Shown here piece by piece: positions 8,158-13,462 of a stretch of 16,432 nucleotides of DNA (the stretch's first letter is position 1; each line of letters starts with the position of its first letter). Source of the stretch: Flemingiibacterium sp045636265 (GTDB lineage: Bacteria > Bacillota > Clostridia > Oscillospirales > CAG-272); assembly GCA_045636265.1 (NCBI GenBank), contig JAZTXD010000101.1, forward strand, positions 1 to 16,432, given 5' to 3'. The notes beneath the pieces are model-generated. The model was given only the letters and a program-made list of their open reading frames with translations, was not told the DNA's origin and made no database searches. The translations under genes and the position numbers were made by a program.

Positions 8158-8683
8158 CAAGCCGGCAACGAAACCAGCTCCAAAACCGACGGCGACAACA
8201 AACGCGAGTAAAATCGTAAGTAAAGCGAACGAGCTCGCCTGGCCGTATGGAACGCCGTCCTCTAAATGGAAATATAACGGAGGAGCTCCGACGGCTAAAT
8301 GCAAAGCTGCGATGGATAAATACGGATACGATACTAAAGCGGAGCGGTCCGACTGCGGTAATATCGTTAATACGGTCATTCGACAGTCGGGCGTAGACAA
8401 AAATTTCGTAGCTATGCGCGGAGTAAAAGCAGCGTTTCCGACGTCGGATAAATTCCGTATTATTTTTAGCGGTAAACGGATCCCGGACGGATTCCTCAAG
8501 GCCGGCGACATAGTGCGCTATAAAAAGACAAGTGGACAACACGCCTTGATTTACATGGGTAATGGCAGAGTAGCAGAGGCAAGGCACAAACACAGATTTT
8601 TTAACATCTACAAAGACGAAAAACGATATAACAAATCATCAACAAAAGCGAGTACCATCCAGGTACTGAGAGCAAAAGAATAG
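7444..8683 (+). CDS. Endolysin, putative +1 frameshifted long form with C-terminal NlpC/P60-like domain
   Basis: If the ribosome slips +1 at CCC TAA, Pro237 is followed by AAC (8156-8158) and 175 more residues to the TAG at 8681-8683, giving 412 aa. The added part starts at once with a Lys/Pro/Thr/Ala linker (NKPATKPAPKPTATTNAS, 238-255), which is just what joins domains in lysins. Next comes an NlpC/P60-like domain: AWPYGTPSSKW near 265-275, Cys304 in RSDCGNIV, and His366 in SGQHALIYMGNG. The frame is open from 8090 but has no ATG or GTG start with a ribosome site ahead of the domain. The only ATG, at 8312, falls inside the domain. The last ~55 codons are CpA-rich, unlike the rest. A real frameshift mutation or a sequencing error is the alternative. 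Confidence 0.68.
8152..8158 (+). other. Candidate +1 frameshift site (CCC TAA C)
   Basis: Peptidyl-tRNA-Pro on CCC (8152-8154) can move to CCT (8153-8155) while the UAA stop waits in the A site, and AAC is then read. CCC followed by a stop codon is the type of site reported for +1 shifts in structural genes of phages PSA and SPP1 (established knowledge, recalled without lookup). I found no convincing downstream pseudoknot, only the palindrome GCCGGC at 8161-8166. Confidence 0.6.
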
Positions 8684-8705
8684 TTAATACAATAGAGGCG
8701 AAAAA

Positions 8706-8996
8706 ATGGATACATTGACAGCGATAGTAATAGCAGCGCTCGGATCGAACGGGCTTTTTACTCTTATTACATGGATTATAAATCGTAACAGCGCGACACG
8801 TCAGACGCTCGAGGCCGTCTCGTATTCCATGCTCTCGGACCGTCTCGAGGCGAGACTCGACGCAGGATACGCGACTCCGGAGCAACGTAAAGAGATGGAG
8901 ATTCTAATTAACGCGTATAAAAAAAATGGCTGGAATGGAGACATGGACGCGCGTATAAAACGCTTTTATGATTTACCGACAAAGAAGATACATTAA
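8706..8996 (+). CDS. Small membrane-anchored phage protein (second holin-like or lysis-associated)
   Basis: 96 aa. One N-terminal hydrophobic segment (about residues 4-25, LTAIVIAALGSNGLFTLITWII) is followed by a basic stop-transfer stretch and a soluble charged domain. That domain carries the pattern MLSDRLEARLDAGYATPEQRKEM and NAYKKNGWNGDMDARI, ending FYDLPTKK. This matches a common family of Clostridia phage proteins beside lysis genes (related forms read ...DRI-x-GYI...YHALGGNG...LP). Its role is not established. It may be an antiholin, a holin partner or a tail-side membrane protein. GAGGCG (8695-8700) lies 5 nt before the ATG. Confidence 0.7.
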   Translation: MDTLTAIVIAALGSNGLFTLITWIINRNSATRQTLEAVSYSMLSDRLEARLDAGYATPEQRKEMEILINAYKKNGWNGDMDARIKRFYDLPTKKIH

Positions 8997-9010
8997 TCAG
9001 GAGGGGCGAT

Positions 9011-9382
9011 ATGCTCAAAATAGACAAAAAGACTAAGAACATCCAATTAACGAGAGGCGACTCTATGACGCTCGGCGTCGCATTATATACTCTCGTTCCG
9101 CCGGTACCGCCAGCGACGGAGCCGACGCGGGAGCCGTACGAGGTCCAGCCGGGCGACTCGATCCGATTCGCTCTCTCTAAAGGATACGTCGGAGAGCCGG
9201 GATACGAGCTCTATATCGAGAAGGCTATTCCGAACGACTCGCTGAGATTTACCGTCCTGGCGGAAGAGTCTAAAAAGCTCGACTATCGGGAGTATAACTA
9301 CGATATAGAGATAACGCACGCGGACGAGACAGTCGATACATTTATCAGTGCTAAAATAAAAATTACCGGGGAGGCTAAATAA
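9011..9382 (+). CDS. Baseplate/appendage protein with BppU-like N-terminal domain
   Basis: 123 aa. The start MLKIDKKTKNIQLTRGDSMTLGV and the GDSIRFALSKGY and YNYDIEITHADETVDTFI segments form the beta-sandwich pattern seen in BppU N-terminal-like domains, which attach receptor-binding appendages to the baseplate. The protein consists of this domain alone, with a Pro/Glu-rich loop at residues 32-47 (PPVPPATEPTREPYE). The position after the lysis genes and before the small fibre genes suggests it is the adaptor for those fibres. CAGGAGGGG precedes the ATG. Its stop overlaps the next ATG (TAATG), implying coupled synthesis. Confidence 0.6.
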   Translation: MLKIDKKTKNIQLTRGDSMTLGVALYTLVPPVPPATEPTREPYEVQPGDSIRFALSKGYVGEPGYELYIEKAIPNDSLRFTVLAEESKKLDYREYNYDIEITHADETVDTFISAKIKITGEAK

Positions 9383-9654
9383 TGAACGTATACGGAGAGA
9401 TCTCTGGGACATTAACTCCCGGGGAAACGATCTCCGGAACGCTCAGCTCTCCGGAGACGATAGAAGGGGACTTAACGGTTCCCGCTGCTATCCTCCCGCC
9501 TACGTACGAAGGCCCGACCGAAATAACGCCGTCCTCAGAGGCCCAGATTCTCGATACGGCGCTTTTTTATATGCTGGAGGATATAACTATTAACGCGATT
9601 CCAAATAATTACGGATTAATCGAATGGAACGGATCCGTATTAACAGTATCATAG
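9382..9654 (+). CDS. Small fibre/appendage-like protein
   Basis: 90 aa. A Gly/Thr-rich start (GEISGTLTPGETISGTLSSPETIEGDL) with a repeating SGTL-PETI unit leads to a middle resembling YTGPTEITPSSEAQILDT and ILEDITINAIPNNYGLIEWNGSVLTVS at the end. This combination is very common in tandem small tail-tip or fibre genes of gut phages, where the ITPSSE...ITI-x-IP unit is a repeat. No enzymatic motif is present. The GGGGAGG site (9368-9374) lies inside the end of the preceding gene. Role inferred from neighbours: a component of a multi-part host-binding appendage. Confidence 0.6.
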   Translation: MNVYGEISGTLTPGETISGTLSSPETIEGDLTVPAAILPPTYEGPTEITPSSEAQILDTALFYMLEDITINAIPNNYGLIEWNGSVLTVS

Positions 9655-9665
9655 GAGGGAAATAT

Positions 9666-10061
9666 ATGGCTTCGATTATCATCAATAACGTACAGTATAG
9701 CGACGTCCCGGAAATTAACGTCCCGAAAGTGGGAGGAGGAACGGCGAAATTTTACGACACTTCCGGAGCTACCGGAACGGCGGCGCATCTGCTGACGGGA
9801 GACAAGCTCTACGGAGCAGCTGGAGAGGTCCAGGGGAGTATGGTTAACAATGGAGCAACCGGCGGAACGATCGGGACAAAGGCGGGGACGTATACCATCC
9901 CGGCCGGCTTTACATCCGGCGGATCCGTCTCTCTGACGAACGTCTCGGACTGCCTTGCTCAGAACATTTTAACGGGGAAGAGTATCCTGGGCGTAAATGG
10001 CTCGCTATCTATGCCGAGCATCTCGCAGGATTCATCGACTAAGGTCCTCACAATTTCATAG
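9666..10061 (+). CDS. Small tail fibre protein (paralogue 1)
   Basis: 131 aa from the ATG at 9666, preferred because TAGGAGGGA (9652-9660) is 5-6 nt upstream; an ATG at 9624 would start inside the previous gene without a site. The N-terminal module (NNVQYSDVPEINVPKVGGGTAKFYDT) is shared with the next gene. The rest has fibre-like repeats: GTAAHLLTGDKLYGAAGEVQGSMVNNG, IGTKAGTYTIPAGFTSGGSVSL and LTGKSILGVNGSLSMP. Such units form triple-stranded beta shafts in many phage fibres. It ends STKVLTIS, echoing the end of the preceding protein (GSVLTVS). Confidence 0.68.
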   Translation: MASIIINNVQYSDVPEINVPKVGGGTAKFYDTSGATGTAAHLLTGDKLYGAAGEVQGSMVNNGATGGTIGTKAGTYTIPAGFTSGGSVSLTNVSDCLAQNILTGKSILGVNGSLSMPSISQDSSTKVLTIS

Positions 10062-10077
10062 AGAGGAGGCCGTCTAA

Positions 10078-10626
10078 ATGGCTCAGAATCTAACACTATG
10101 GAACGGAGCGTCATACAGTAACGTCCCGGCCGTTATGCTGCCTAAAACGGGCGGAGGCTTGGCTCGATTTACTGACGCGACTCCGACGACGGCCGTCGAA
10201 TCAGACGTCGCCAGCGGAAAGATTTTTATAAAATCGGACGGCTCTCAGGCGACCGGAACGGCGTCGGGAGGCGGCGGATCTGTATCGTATGATACTAAAA
10301 CGGCGACGGCGTCAAATTATCCGACGTCGCTGCAGTTTACATCGATGAAGGGGCAGCCGAAATTTTTTGTTGTACGGTTGAACGCTTCTGTATCATCGTC
10401 AGGTAACACAACATATTACTACATCGTTGATATAGCAAGTAACGGAACAACAACACACGGAAATGTCTTTCGTATCGGCAGTACAAGGCAAGTAAATAAT
10501 ATCACAAGCGGTTATTCGTGGAGTTACAGCGGAACAACACTGACAATCACATCATCGGCGGCATCAAGATCGGCATCACCGGGCGCATTCTATAGCGGCT
10601 CTTACGAGTTAATGTACGCATATTAA
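10078..10626 (+). CDS. Tail fibre / receptor-binding protein (paralogue 2)
   Basis: 182 aa. The N-terminus (NGASYSNVPAVMLPKTGGG, then LARFTDATPTTAVESDVASGK) is homologous to the preceding fibre. A hinge ASGGGGSVSY at about residues 61-70 leads to a Ser/Thr/Tyr-rich head (about 98-182) ending in SYELMYAY, likely the receptor-contacting part. The DNA changes from the CpG-rich style to a CpA-rich style near 10370, within the head domain, suggesting domain exchange. It is the last gene before the terminator at 10717. GAGGAGG at 10063-10069 supports the start. Confidence 0.68.
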   Translation: MAQNLTLWNGASYSNVPAVMLPKTGGGLARFTDATPTTAVESDVASGKIFIKSDGSQATGTASGGGGSVSYDTKTATASNYPTSLQFTSMKGQPKFFVVRLNASVSSSGNTTYYYIVDIASNGTTTHGNVFRIGSTRQVNNITSGYSWSYSGTTLTITSSAASRSASPGAFYSGSYELMYAY

Positions 10627-10716
10627 TATGTTATAGAGCGTCTCGGAGCAAAAAAATTGAAATATAAGTATTCGTCAGTTCAATAGATTTTTGTCCTCCA
10701 TCCGGGGCGCTTTAAT

Positions 10717-10744
10717 GAGGTCGGAGAGATCCGGCCTCTTTTTT
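10717..10744 (+). terminator. Intrinsic terminator ending the structural operon
   Basis: An 8-bp stem, GAGGTCGG (10717-10724) with CCGGCCTC (10731-10738), one G-U pair, loop AGAGAT, followed by T6 at 10739-10744. It lies 90 nt after the last fibre gene. The stretch 10627-10716 holds no open frame or motif that I can support. Confidence 0.85.
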
Positions 10745-10771
10745 ATGCTTCTGCATCATAACAAATATTAA

Positions 10772-10801
10772 TTGACAGAATCTGTATTTATAGATTATAA
10801 T
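10772..10801 (+). promoter_or_regulatory. Strong sigma-A type promoter for the early operon
   Basis: TTGACA at 10772-10777 and TATAAT at 10796-10801, both perfect consensus, separated by 18 nt, inside an AT-rich stretch. Transcription should start at about 10807-10809, just ahead of the structured leader. It lies between the terminator of the structural genes and the first early gene, so it most likely drives the DNA-metabolism operon with host RNA polymerase. Confidence 0.85.
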
Positions 10802-10849
10802 CTCCGTAAAGGTGATTCGAAAAGTTAATATCCAGCACGAGAGGGAGGC

Positions 10850-10899
10850 TTCCGATAATCGGAGGCCGTATAAAAATCTCCGAAAGTATTCCGATAATC
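10850..10899 (+). repeat. Direct repeat TTCCGATAATC inside the leader
   Basis: The 11-nt word occurs at 10850-10860 and 10889-10899. The first copy forms the apical part of the 10847-10867 hairpin and the second starts the 10891-10907 hairpin, so they may be duplicated RNA substructures or paired protein-binding sites. Confidence 0.65.
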
Positions 10900-10969
10900 A
10901 TAATCGGGGGCAATTTATAAAAAAGCGATAGGGGAGCCCGCTCAGTACAATTAAATACGGATATTATAA

Positions 10970-11004
10970 GAATCACCAAAGAACAGAATCGGAGGTGATT
11001 TTTT
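10970..11004 (+). promoter_or_regulatory. Ribosome-site-sequestering hairpin / possible attenuator
   Basis: AATCACC (10971-10977) pairs with GGTGATT (10994-11000), extended by a G-U and two A-U pairs (10968-10970 with 11001-11003). The 3' strand contains most of GGAGGTGAT (10991-10999), an almost complete complement of the 16S 3' end, 6 nt before the ATG at 11006. The T6 run at 10999-11004 means the same hairpin could also act as a weak terminator. It competes with the outer leader helix for 10970-10977. Confidence 0.6.
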
Positions 11005-11005
11005 A

Positions 11006-11401
11006 ATGATTTGCAGGAGCTATCAGCAGTTCGCCATCGTCGCAGCAGACTCGGCTCAGACTTTAACAGATAGGCTCAATGAAAAATTATTCGAGTTAAG
11101 AGACAAAAATCCGACGGTGACGTTCGAAGGTATGATCGCGCGGATCCGGTACGAGGAGAGAGAGACGGCTCCGGTCAGCTTGGGAGAAGAGTACGAGCTC
11201 CAGGGCGTCCGTCTCAGCTGCCAGGACTGTCCGTTCTTCTCGCCGATACTTAAGGCGGACGGAACGGTCGACGGCCGTATTAAATACGGCGACTGTCCTT
11301 TTACTGAGTTCGGCCGAACGCCGAGAGACGCGCGAGCGTGCGAGACGTTATTCCAAAAGATTAATAACGGGGAGGTGCAGCTATGTCAAAGTACAGAATA
11401 A
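11006..11401 (+). CDS. Early protein with a Cys4 putative metal site
   Basis: 131 aa, first gene of the early operon. The N-terminal half (QQFAIVAADSAQTLTDRLNEKL, then TFEGMIARIRYEE) is an alpha/beta domain. The C-terminal half has C72-x2-C75-P, C97-P and C112, the spacing CxxCP...CP...CE, consistent with a small zinc site. Firmicutes phages carry a widespread family of unknown function with this layout. Its start is fixed by GGAGGTGAT (10991-10999), which is under control of the leader hairpin. It is probably the gene whose expression the leader controls most directly. Confidence 0.7.
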   Translation: MICRSYQQFAIVAADSAQTLTDRLNEKLFELRDKNPTVTFEGMIARIRYEERETAPVSLGEEYELQGVRLSCQDCPFFSPILKADGTVDGRIKYGDCPFTEFGRTPRDARACETLFQKINNGEVQLCQSTE

Positions 11402-11487
11402 GAGAAGGCTCTTTTATCGACTGGATGAGATACGGATTATCCGGGCTCGTCTTATTTGTAGGGCTGGCTGCTCTCTATATGTTTTAA
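11383..11487 (+). CDS. 34-aa single-span membrane peptide
   Basis: ATG at 11383 behind GGGGAGGTG (11369-11377), overlapping the end of the preceding gene by 19 nt. It encodes 34 residues: a basic N-terminus (MSKYRIREGSF), then about 20 hydrophobic residues from DWMRYGLSG through LVLFVGLAALYMF. It fits a single transmembrane helix, N-terminus inside. The next gene's ribosome site follows its stop directly. No family is recognised. Early phage membrane peptides often affect superinfection or host physiology, but the function here is unknown. Confidence 0.62.
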   Translation: MSKYRIREGSFIDWMRYGLSGLVLFVGLAALYMF

Positions 11488-11498
11488 GGAGGTGCAGT

Positions 11499-11690
11499 AT
11501 GGAGACATATAAAGTAACGCTAAAAGGTACGGCGCTCAGATGGAACGACGATAATAGCAATTACGACCGGATAGACGTCCCGATCGAGTTCTCTCTAATG
11601 GACTTCGAGGAGGTCGGGAGCTTCGTCGGAGAGCTGGCCTATGCTGCAGAAGATACGCTGCAGATAGAGATCAAACGCGAGGAGGTGTAA
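11499..11690 (+). CDS. Hypothetical early protein, 63 aa
   Basis: A compact acidic protein (METYKVTLKGTALRW, then PIEFSLMDFEEVGSFVGELAYAAEDTLQIEIKREEV) with a predicted beta-beta-alpha-beta pattern: the first strands, a helix over residues 32-47, and a final strand. AAGGAGGTG (11487-11495) precedes the ATG. The last codons (GAG GAG GTG) double as the ribosome site for the next gene, so the two are coupled. I recognise no family. Confidence 0.65.
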   Translation: METYKVTLKGTALRWNDDNSNYDRIDVPIEFSLMDFEEVGSFVGELAYAAEDTLQIEIKREEV

Positions 11691-11692
11691 CA

Positions 11693-12202
11693 ATGGCAGA
11701 AAAATTAAAGGGCGATTTCCGTAAGTTTATGGATAAAAGTTTCCTCGGCTCCTGGGACGTTCCGGACGGAGGCGATCTCGTACTGACGATAGATCACGTA
11801 TCGAGAGACGACGTACAGAACGAGAAGGGCCGCGAAAAAAAGATGGCGCTGCATTTTAGAGAGCGCGACTATAAACCGATGATCTGCAACACTACGAACG
11901 CGAAGGCTATCTCTAAGGCGTACGGCTCGACTAAAGTCGAGGACTGGGAGAATAAAAAAATCAGCATTTACAAGGCGACTATTACAGCGTTCGGACAAAC
12001 GACCGAATGCCTCCGGATCCGCGAGTATCCGCCAAAATCGGACGAGATTTATTGCGAAGTCTGCGGGGAGCTGATTACGGATCACGACAAATATAAAGCT
12101 AAGGCTATCGCGAATAATGCGCTGACAAAGTTCGGTAAATATATGTGTTGGAATTGCGCTCACGAGGCCGCAGGAGAGGAGGCCGCAAATGATAGAAGTT
12201 AA
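11693..12202 (+). CDS. Conserved phage early protein with C-terminal zinc ribbon
   Basis: 169 aa. Residues 1-115 (FRKFMDKSFLGSWDVPDGGDLVLTI, NTTNAKAISKAYGSTKVEDWENKKI, RIREYPP) match a phage protein family of unknown biochemical role often found next to exonuclease and SSB genes. Its beta-rich pattern with a conserved NA-KAI-K-YG motif would suit a DNA-binding partner in recombination. The C-terminal part adds two CxxC knuckles, C121/C124 and C152/C155, a probable zinc ribbon absent from many relatives as I recall them. The gene starts 2 nt after its neighbour and overlaps the next by 14 nt. Confidence 0.68.
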   Translation: MAEKLKGDFRKFMDKSFLGSWDVPDGGDLVLTIDHVSRDDVQNEKGREKKMALHFRERDYKPMICNTTNAKAISKAYGSTKVEDWENKKISIYKATITAFGQTTECLRIREYPPKSDEIYCEVCGELITDHDKYKAKAIANNALTKFGKYMCWNCAHEAAGEEAANDRS

Positions 12203-12440
12203 AGCGGAAAGGATAGACAGCGAGACGACGAGGCTGGAGATAACTCTCGAGGGGACTGCGTACGATCTCGGAATCGAAGCTGCTCGTATTGTTACGGGAC
12301 TTCCTGAGCATTTAATTAAAAATGCGGAGATGGCGTTCTATGTTATGCGGAGCTCAGTACGAGCGATCTCGGAAGAGTTAGTAGAGGAATATAAAGAATT
12401 AGTAACCATGGAGGAGGACAACGATGGACACGAACATTAA
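12189..12440 (+). CDS. Hypothetical early protein, 83 aa
   Basis: Small acidic protein: an N-terminal beta strand pair (EVKAERIDSETTRLEITLEG), a helix with TAYDLGIEAARIVTGL, then a helix-rich middle and a Glu/Asp/His-rich tail. GAGAGGAGG (12175-12183) lies inside the end of the upstream gene. Both ends overlap neighbours (14 nt and 17 nt), which supports a genuine, translationally coupled gene. No family recognised. Confidence 0.62.
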   Translation: MIEVKAERIDSETTRLEITLEGTAYDLGIEAARIVTGLPEHLIKNAEMAFYVMRSSVRAISEELVEEYKELVTMEEDNDGHEH

Positions 12441-12690
12441 CGTCCGGGAGATTCTCGGAGTACAAAATACGGAACCGTTATTTATCAAGCCGTCCGGTCC
12501 GGACAAACACGCTGCAGCGACACGACTGGCAATTACAGAACAGCACTTCGAGGAGTGGCACGCGGCAATTAATAGGACTAATACGCGGGAGCTTCCGGCC
12601 GAGTTAATCAAATATTACGACGAGGCTGCGTATGCTCTTTGCAAGGTGCTCACGCTCGAGAGAGGTATCGTCAATTATGGAGGTAAATAA
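12424..12690 (+). CDS. Hypothetical early protein, 88 aa
   Basis: Mostly helical protein with an N-terminal DTNINVREILGV segment and a longer helical region (AATRLAITEQHFEEWHAAIN, then LIKYYDEAAYALCKVLTLERG). ATGGAGGAG (12409-12417) serves as the ribosome site, and its end overlaps the exonuclease start by 14 nt. No motif points to a function. The position suggests a small accessory of the recombination cassette. Confidence 0.6.
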   Translation: MDTNINVREILGVQNTEPLFIKPSGPDKHAAATRLAITEQHFEEWHAAINRTNTRELPAELIKYYDEAAYALCKVLTLERGIVNYGGK

Positions 12691-13462
12691 GACGAATTAC
12701 TTCGGGCCGGAGGCTACGGCGAAATACTGGAGCGTCTCGCAGTTTAAGGCGTTCGACCGATGCGAGGCGTCCGGGCTCGCCGAATCCCGGGGATTATATC
12801 AGCGAGAGGAGACGGACGCTCTCCTGGTCGGGAGCTACGTCGACGCGTTTTTCTCCGGGGAGGCGGACGAGTTCGTCGAGGAGCATCGCGACGTAATGTT
12901 CTCGAAGCGAGGCGGCGGGCTCCTGGCTAAATATCAGAAGGCGGACGAGATAATCGAGACGATAACGAGACAGCCGTTAATGATGGAATATCTGACGAGC
13001 GGAGATACTCAAGTCATAAAGACGGCCGAGCTTTTCGGAGTCAGCTGGAAGATAAAAATGGACGTATACAGCGACGAGAGAATCGTAGATCTAAAGGTCG
13101 TTAAGGACTTCGAGAGTATCTACGACAAGGGATACGGCCGGCGCTCCTGGGTGGAGTTTTGGGGATACGACGTCCAGGGGGCTATATATCAAAAAATCGA
13201 GCAACTGGCGACCGGCCGAGACAAGCCGCTCCCGTTTTTTCTCGTTGCAGCTACAAAAGAAAAAGTTCCGGACGTAAAGATAATCGAGATCCCGCAGCAT
13301 ATCCTCGATACAGCTCTCGGGATGGTAGCGGCTAAAATCGAGCGATTCGATTTAATAAAGACCGGCCAGGTCGAGCCGAGACGCTGCGAGACGTGCGACT
13401 ATTGCAAGAGGACGAAGATTATCAGGGCTCCGGAGGTATACGAAATCGAGGAGGTGCAGTAA
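12677..13462 (+). CDS. PD-(D/E)XK exonuclease, RecE/Cas4-like, with predicted Fe-S cluster
   Basis: 261 aa from ATG 12677, taken because homologous proteins begin shortly before the SVSQFKAF box and AGAGAGG lies 11 nt upstream; the ATG at 12632 has no site. Nuclease core: YWSVSQFKAFDRCEASG (17-33), ALLVGSYVD (48-56), Asp129 in KMDV, then DLK (138-140) as the D-x-K signature, and the QGAIYQ box (167-172). Cys29 with C237, C240 and C243 gives the one-plus-three cysteine layout of Cas4/AddB-type nucleases that hold a 4Fe-4S cluster. Likely role: resecting double-strand ends for phage recombination or packaging repair. It belongs to a family common in Firmicutes phages. No RecT or ERF annealase is recognisable nearby. 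Confidence 0.83.
   Translation: MEVNKTNYFGPEATAKYWSVSQFKAFDRCEASGLAESRGLYQREETDALLVGSYVDAFFSGEADEFVEEHRDVMFSKRGGGLLAKYQKADEIIETITRQPLMMEYLTSGDTQVIKTAELFGVSWKIKMDVYSDERIVDLKVVKDFESIYDKGYGRRSWVEFWGYDVQGAIYQKIEQLATGRDKPLPFFLVAATKEKVPDVKIIEIPQHILDTALGMVAAKIERFDLIKTGQVEPRRCETCDYCKRTKIIRAPEVYEIEEVQ

Larger units (their letters stand above)
10808..11005 (+). ncRNA. Structured 5' leader, riboswitch-like, of unknown class
   Basis: An untranslated leader of about 200 nt between the promoter and the first early gene. Two long-range helices close it: GGTGATTC (10811-10818) with GAATCACC (10970-10977), and TAATATCC (10826-10833) with GGATATTA (10959-10966), both perfect 8-bp pairings. Inside, a 9-bp hairpin lies at 10847-10867 (GGCTTCCGA, loop TAA, TCGGAGGCC, one G-U). 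A second hairpin, CCGAT/ATCGG, lies at 10891-10907, and a third around 10924-10942. TTCCGATAATC occurs twice, at 10850-10860 and 10889-10899. The outer 3' strand can instead pair with the ribosome site. I could not match it to a known RNA family. No conserved ligand-binding core was recognised. Confidence 0.6.

Noticed and set aside
8155..8200. Downstream pseudoknot stimulating the +1 shift
   Set aside because: Only GCCGGC and a 4-bp GCCG/CGGC pairing were found, too weak to call a stimulator.
8312..8683. ATG-started ORF of 123 aa as an independent gene after the endolysin
   Set aside because: No ribosome site precedes the ATG, and it would remove the first ~35 residues of the hydrolase domain (AWPYGTPSSKW region). 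The frame continues cleanly upstream through a linker to the endolysin stop, so it is treated as the +1 extension.
9624..9665. Upstream ATG for the first fibre gene
   Set aside because: It would begin within the preceding gene with no ribosome site, while the ATG at 9666 has a good one and begins the module shared with the next gene.
10788..10979. 63-aa minus-strand ORF in the control region
   Set aside because: It lies antisense to the structured leader and across the promoter, with no recognisable domain or ribosome site. The open frame is explained by low-complexity AT-rich sequence.
10627..11005. tRNA gene, attachment site or origin in the intergenic region
   Set aside because: No cloverleaf, no TTC-x-A arm, no integrase nearby and no iteron set. 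The 11-nt direct repeat is better explained as part of the leader RNA hairpins.
12632..12676. Upstream start for the exonuclease
   Set aside because: The extra 15 residues (MLFARCSRSREVSSI) are a read-through of the neighbouring gene in another frame and add nothing conserved. The ATG at 12677 has an AGAGAGG upstream.
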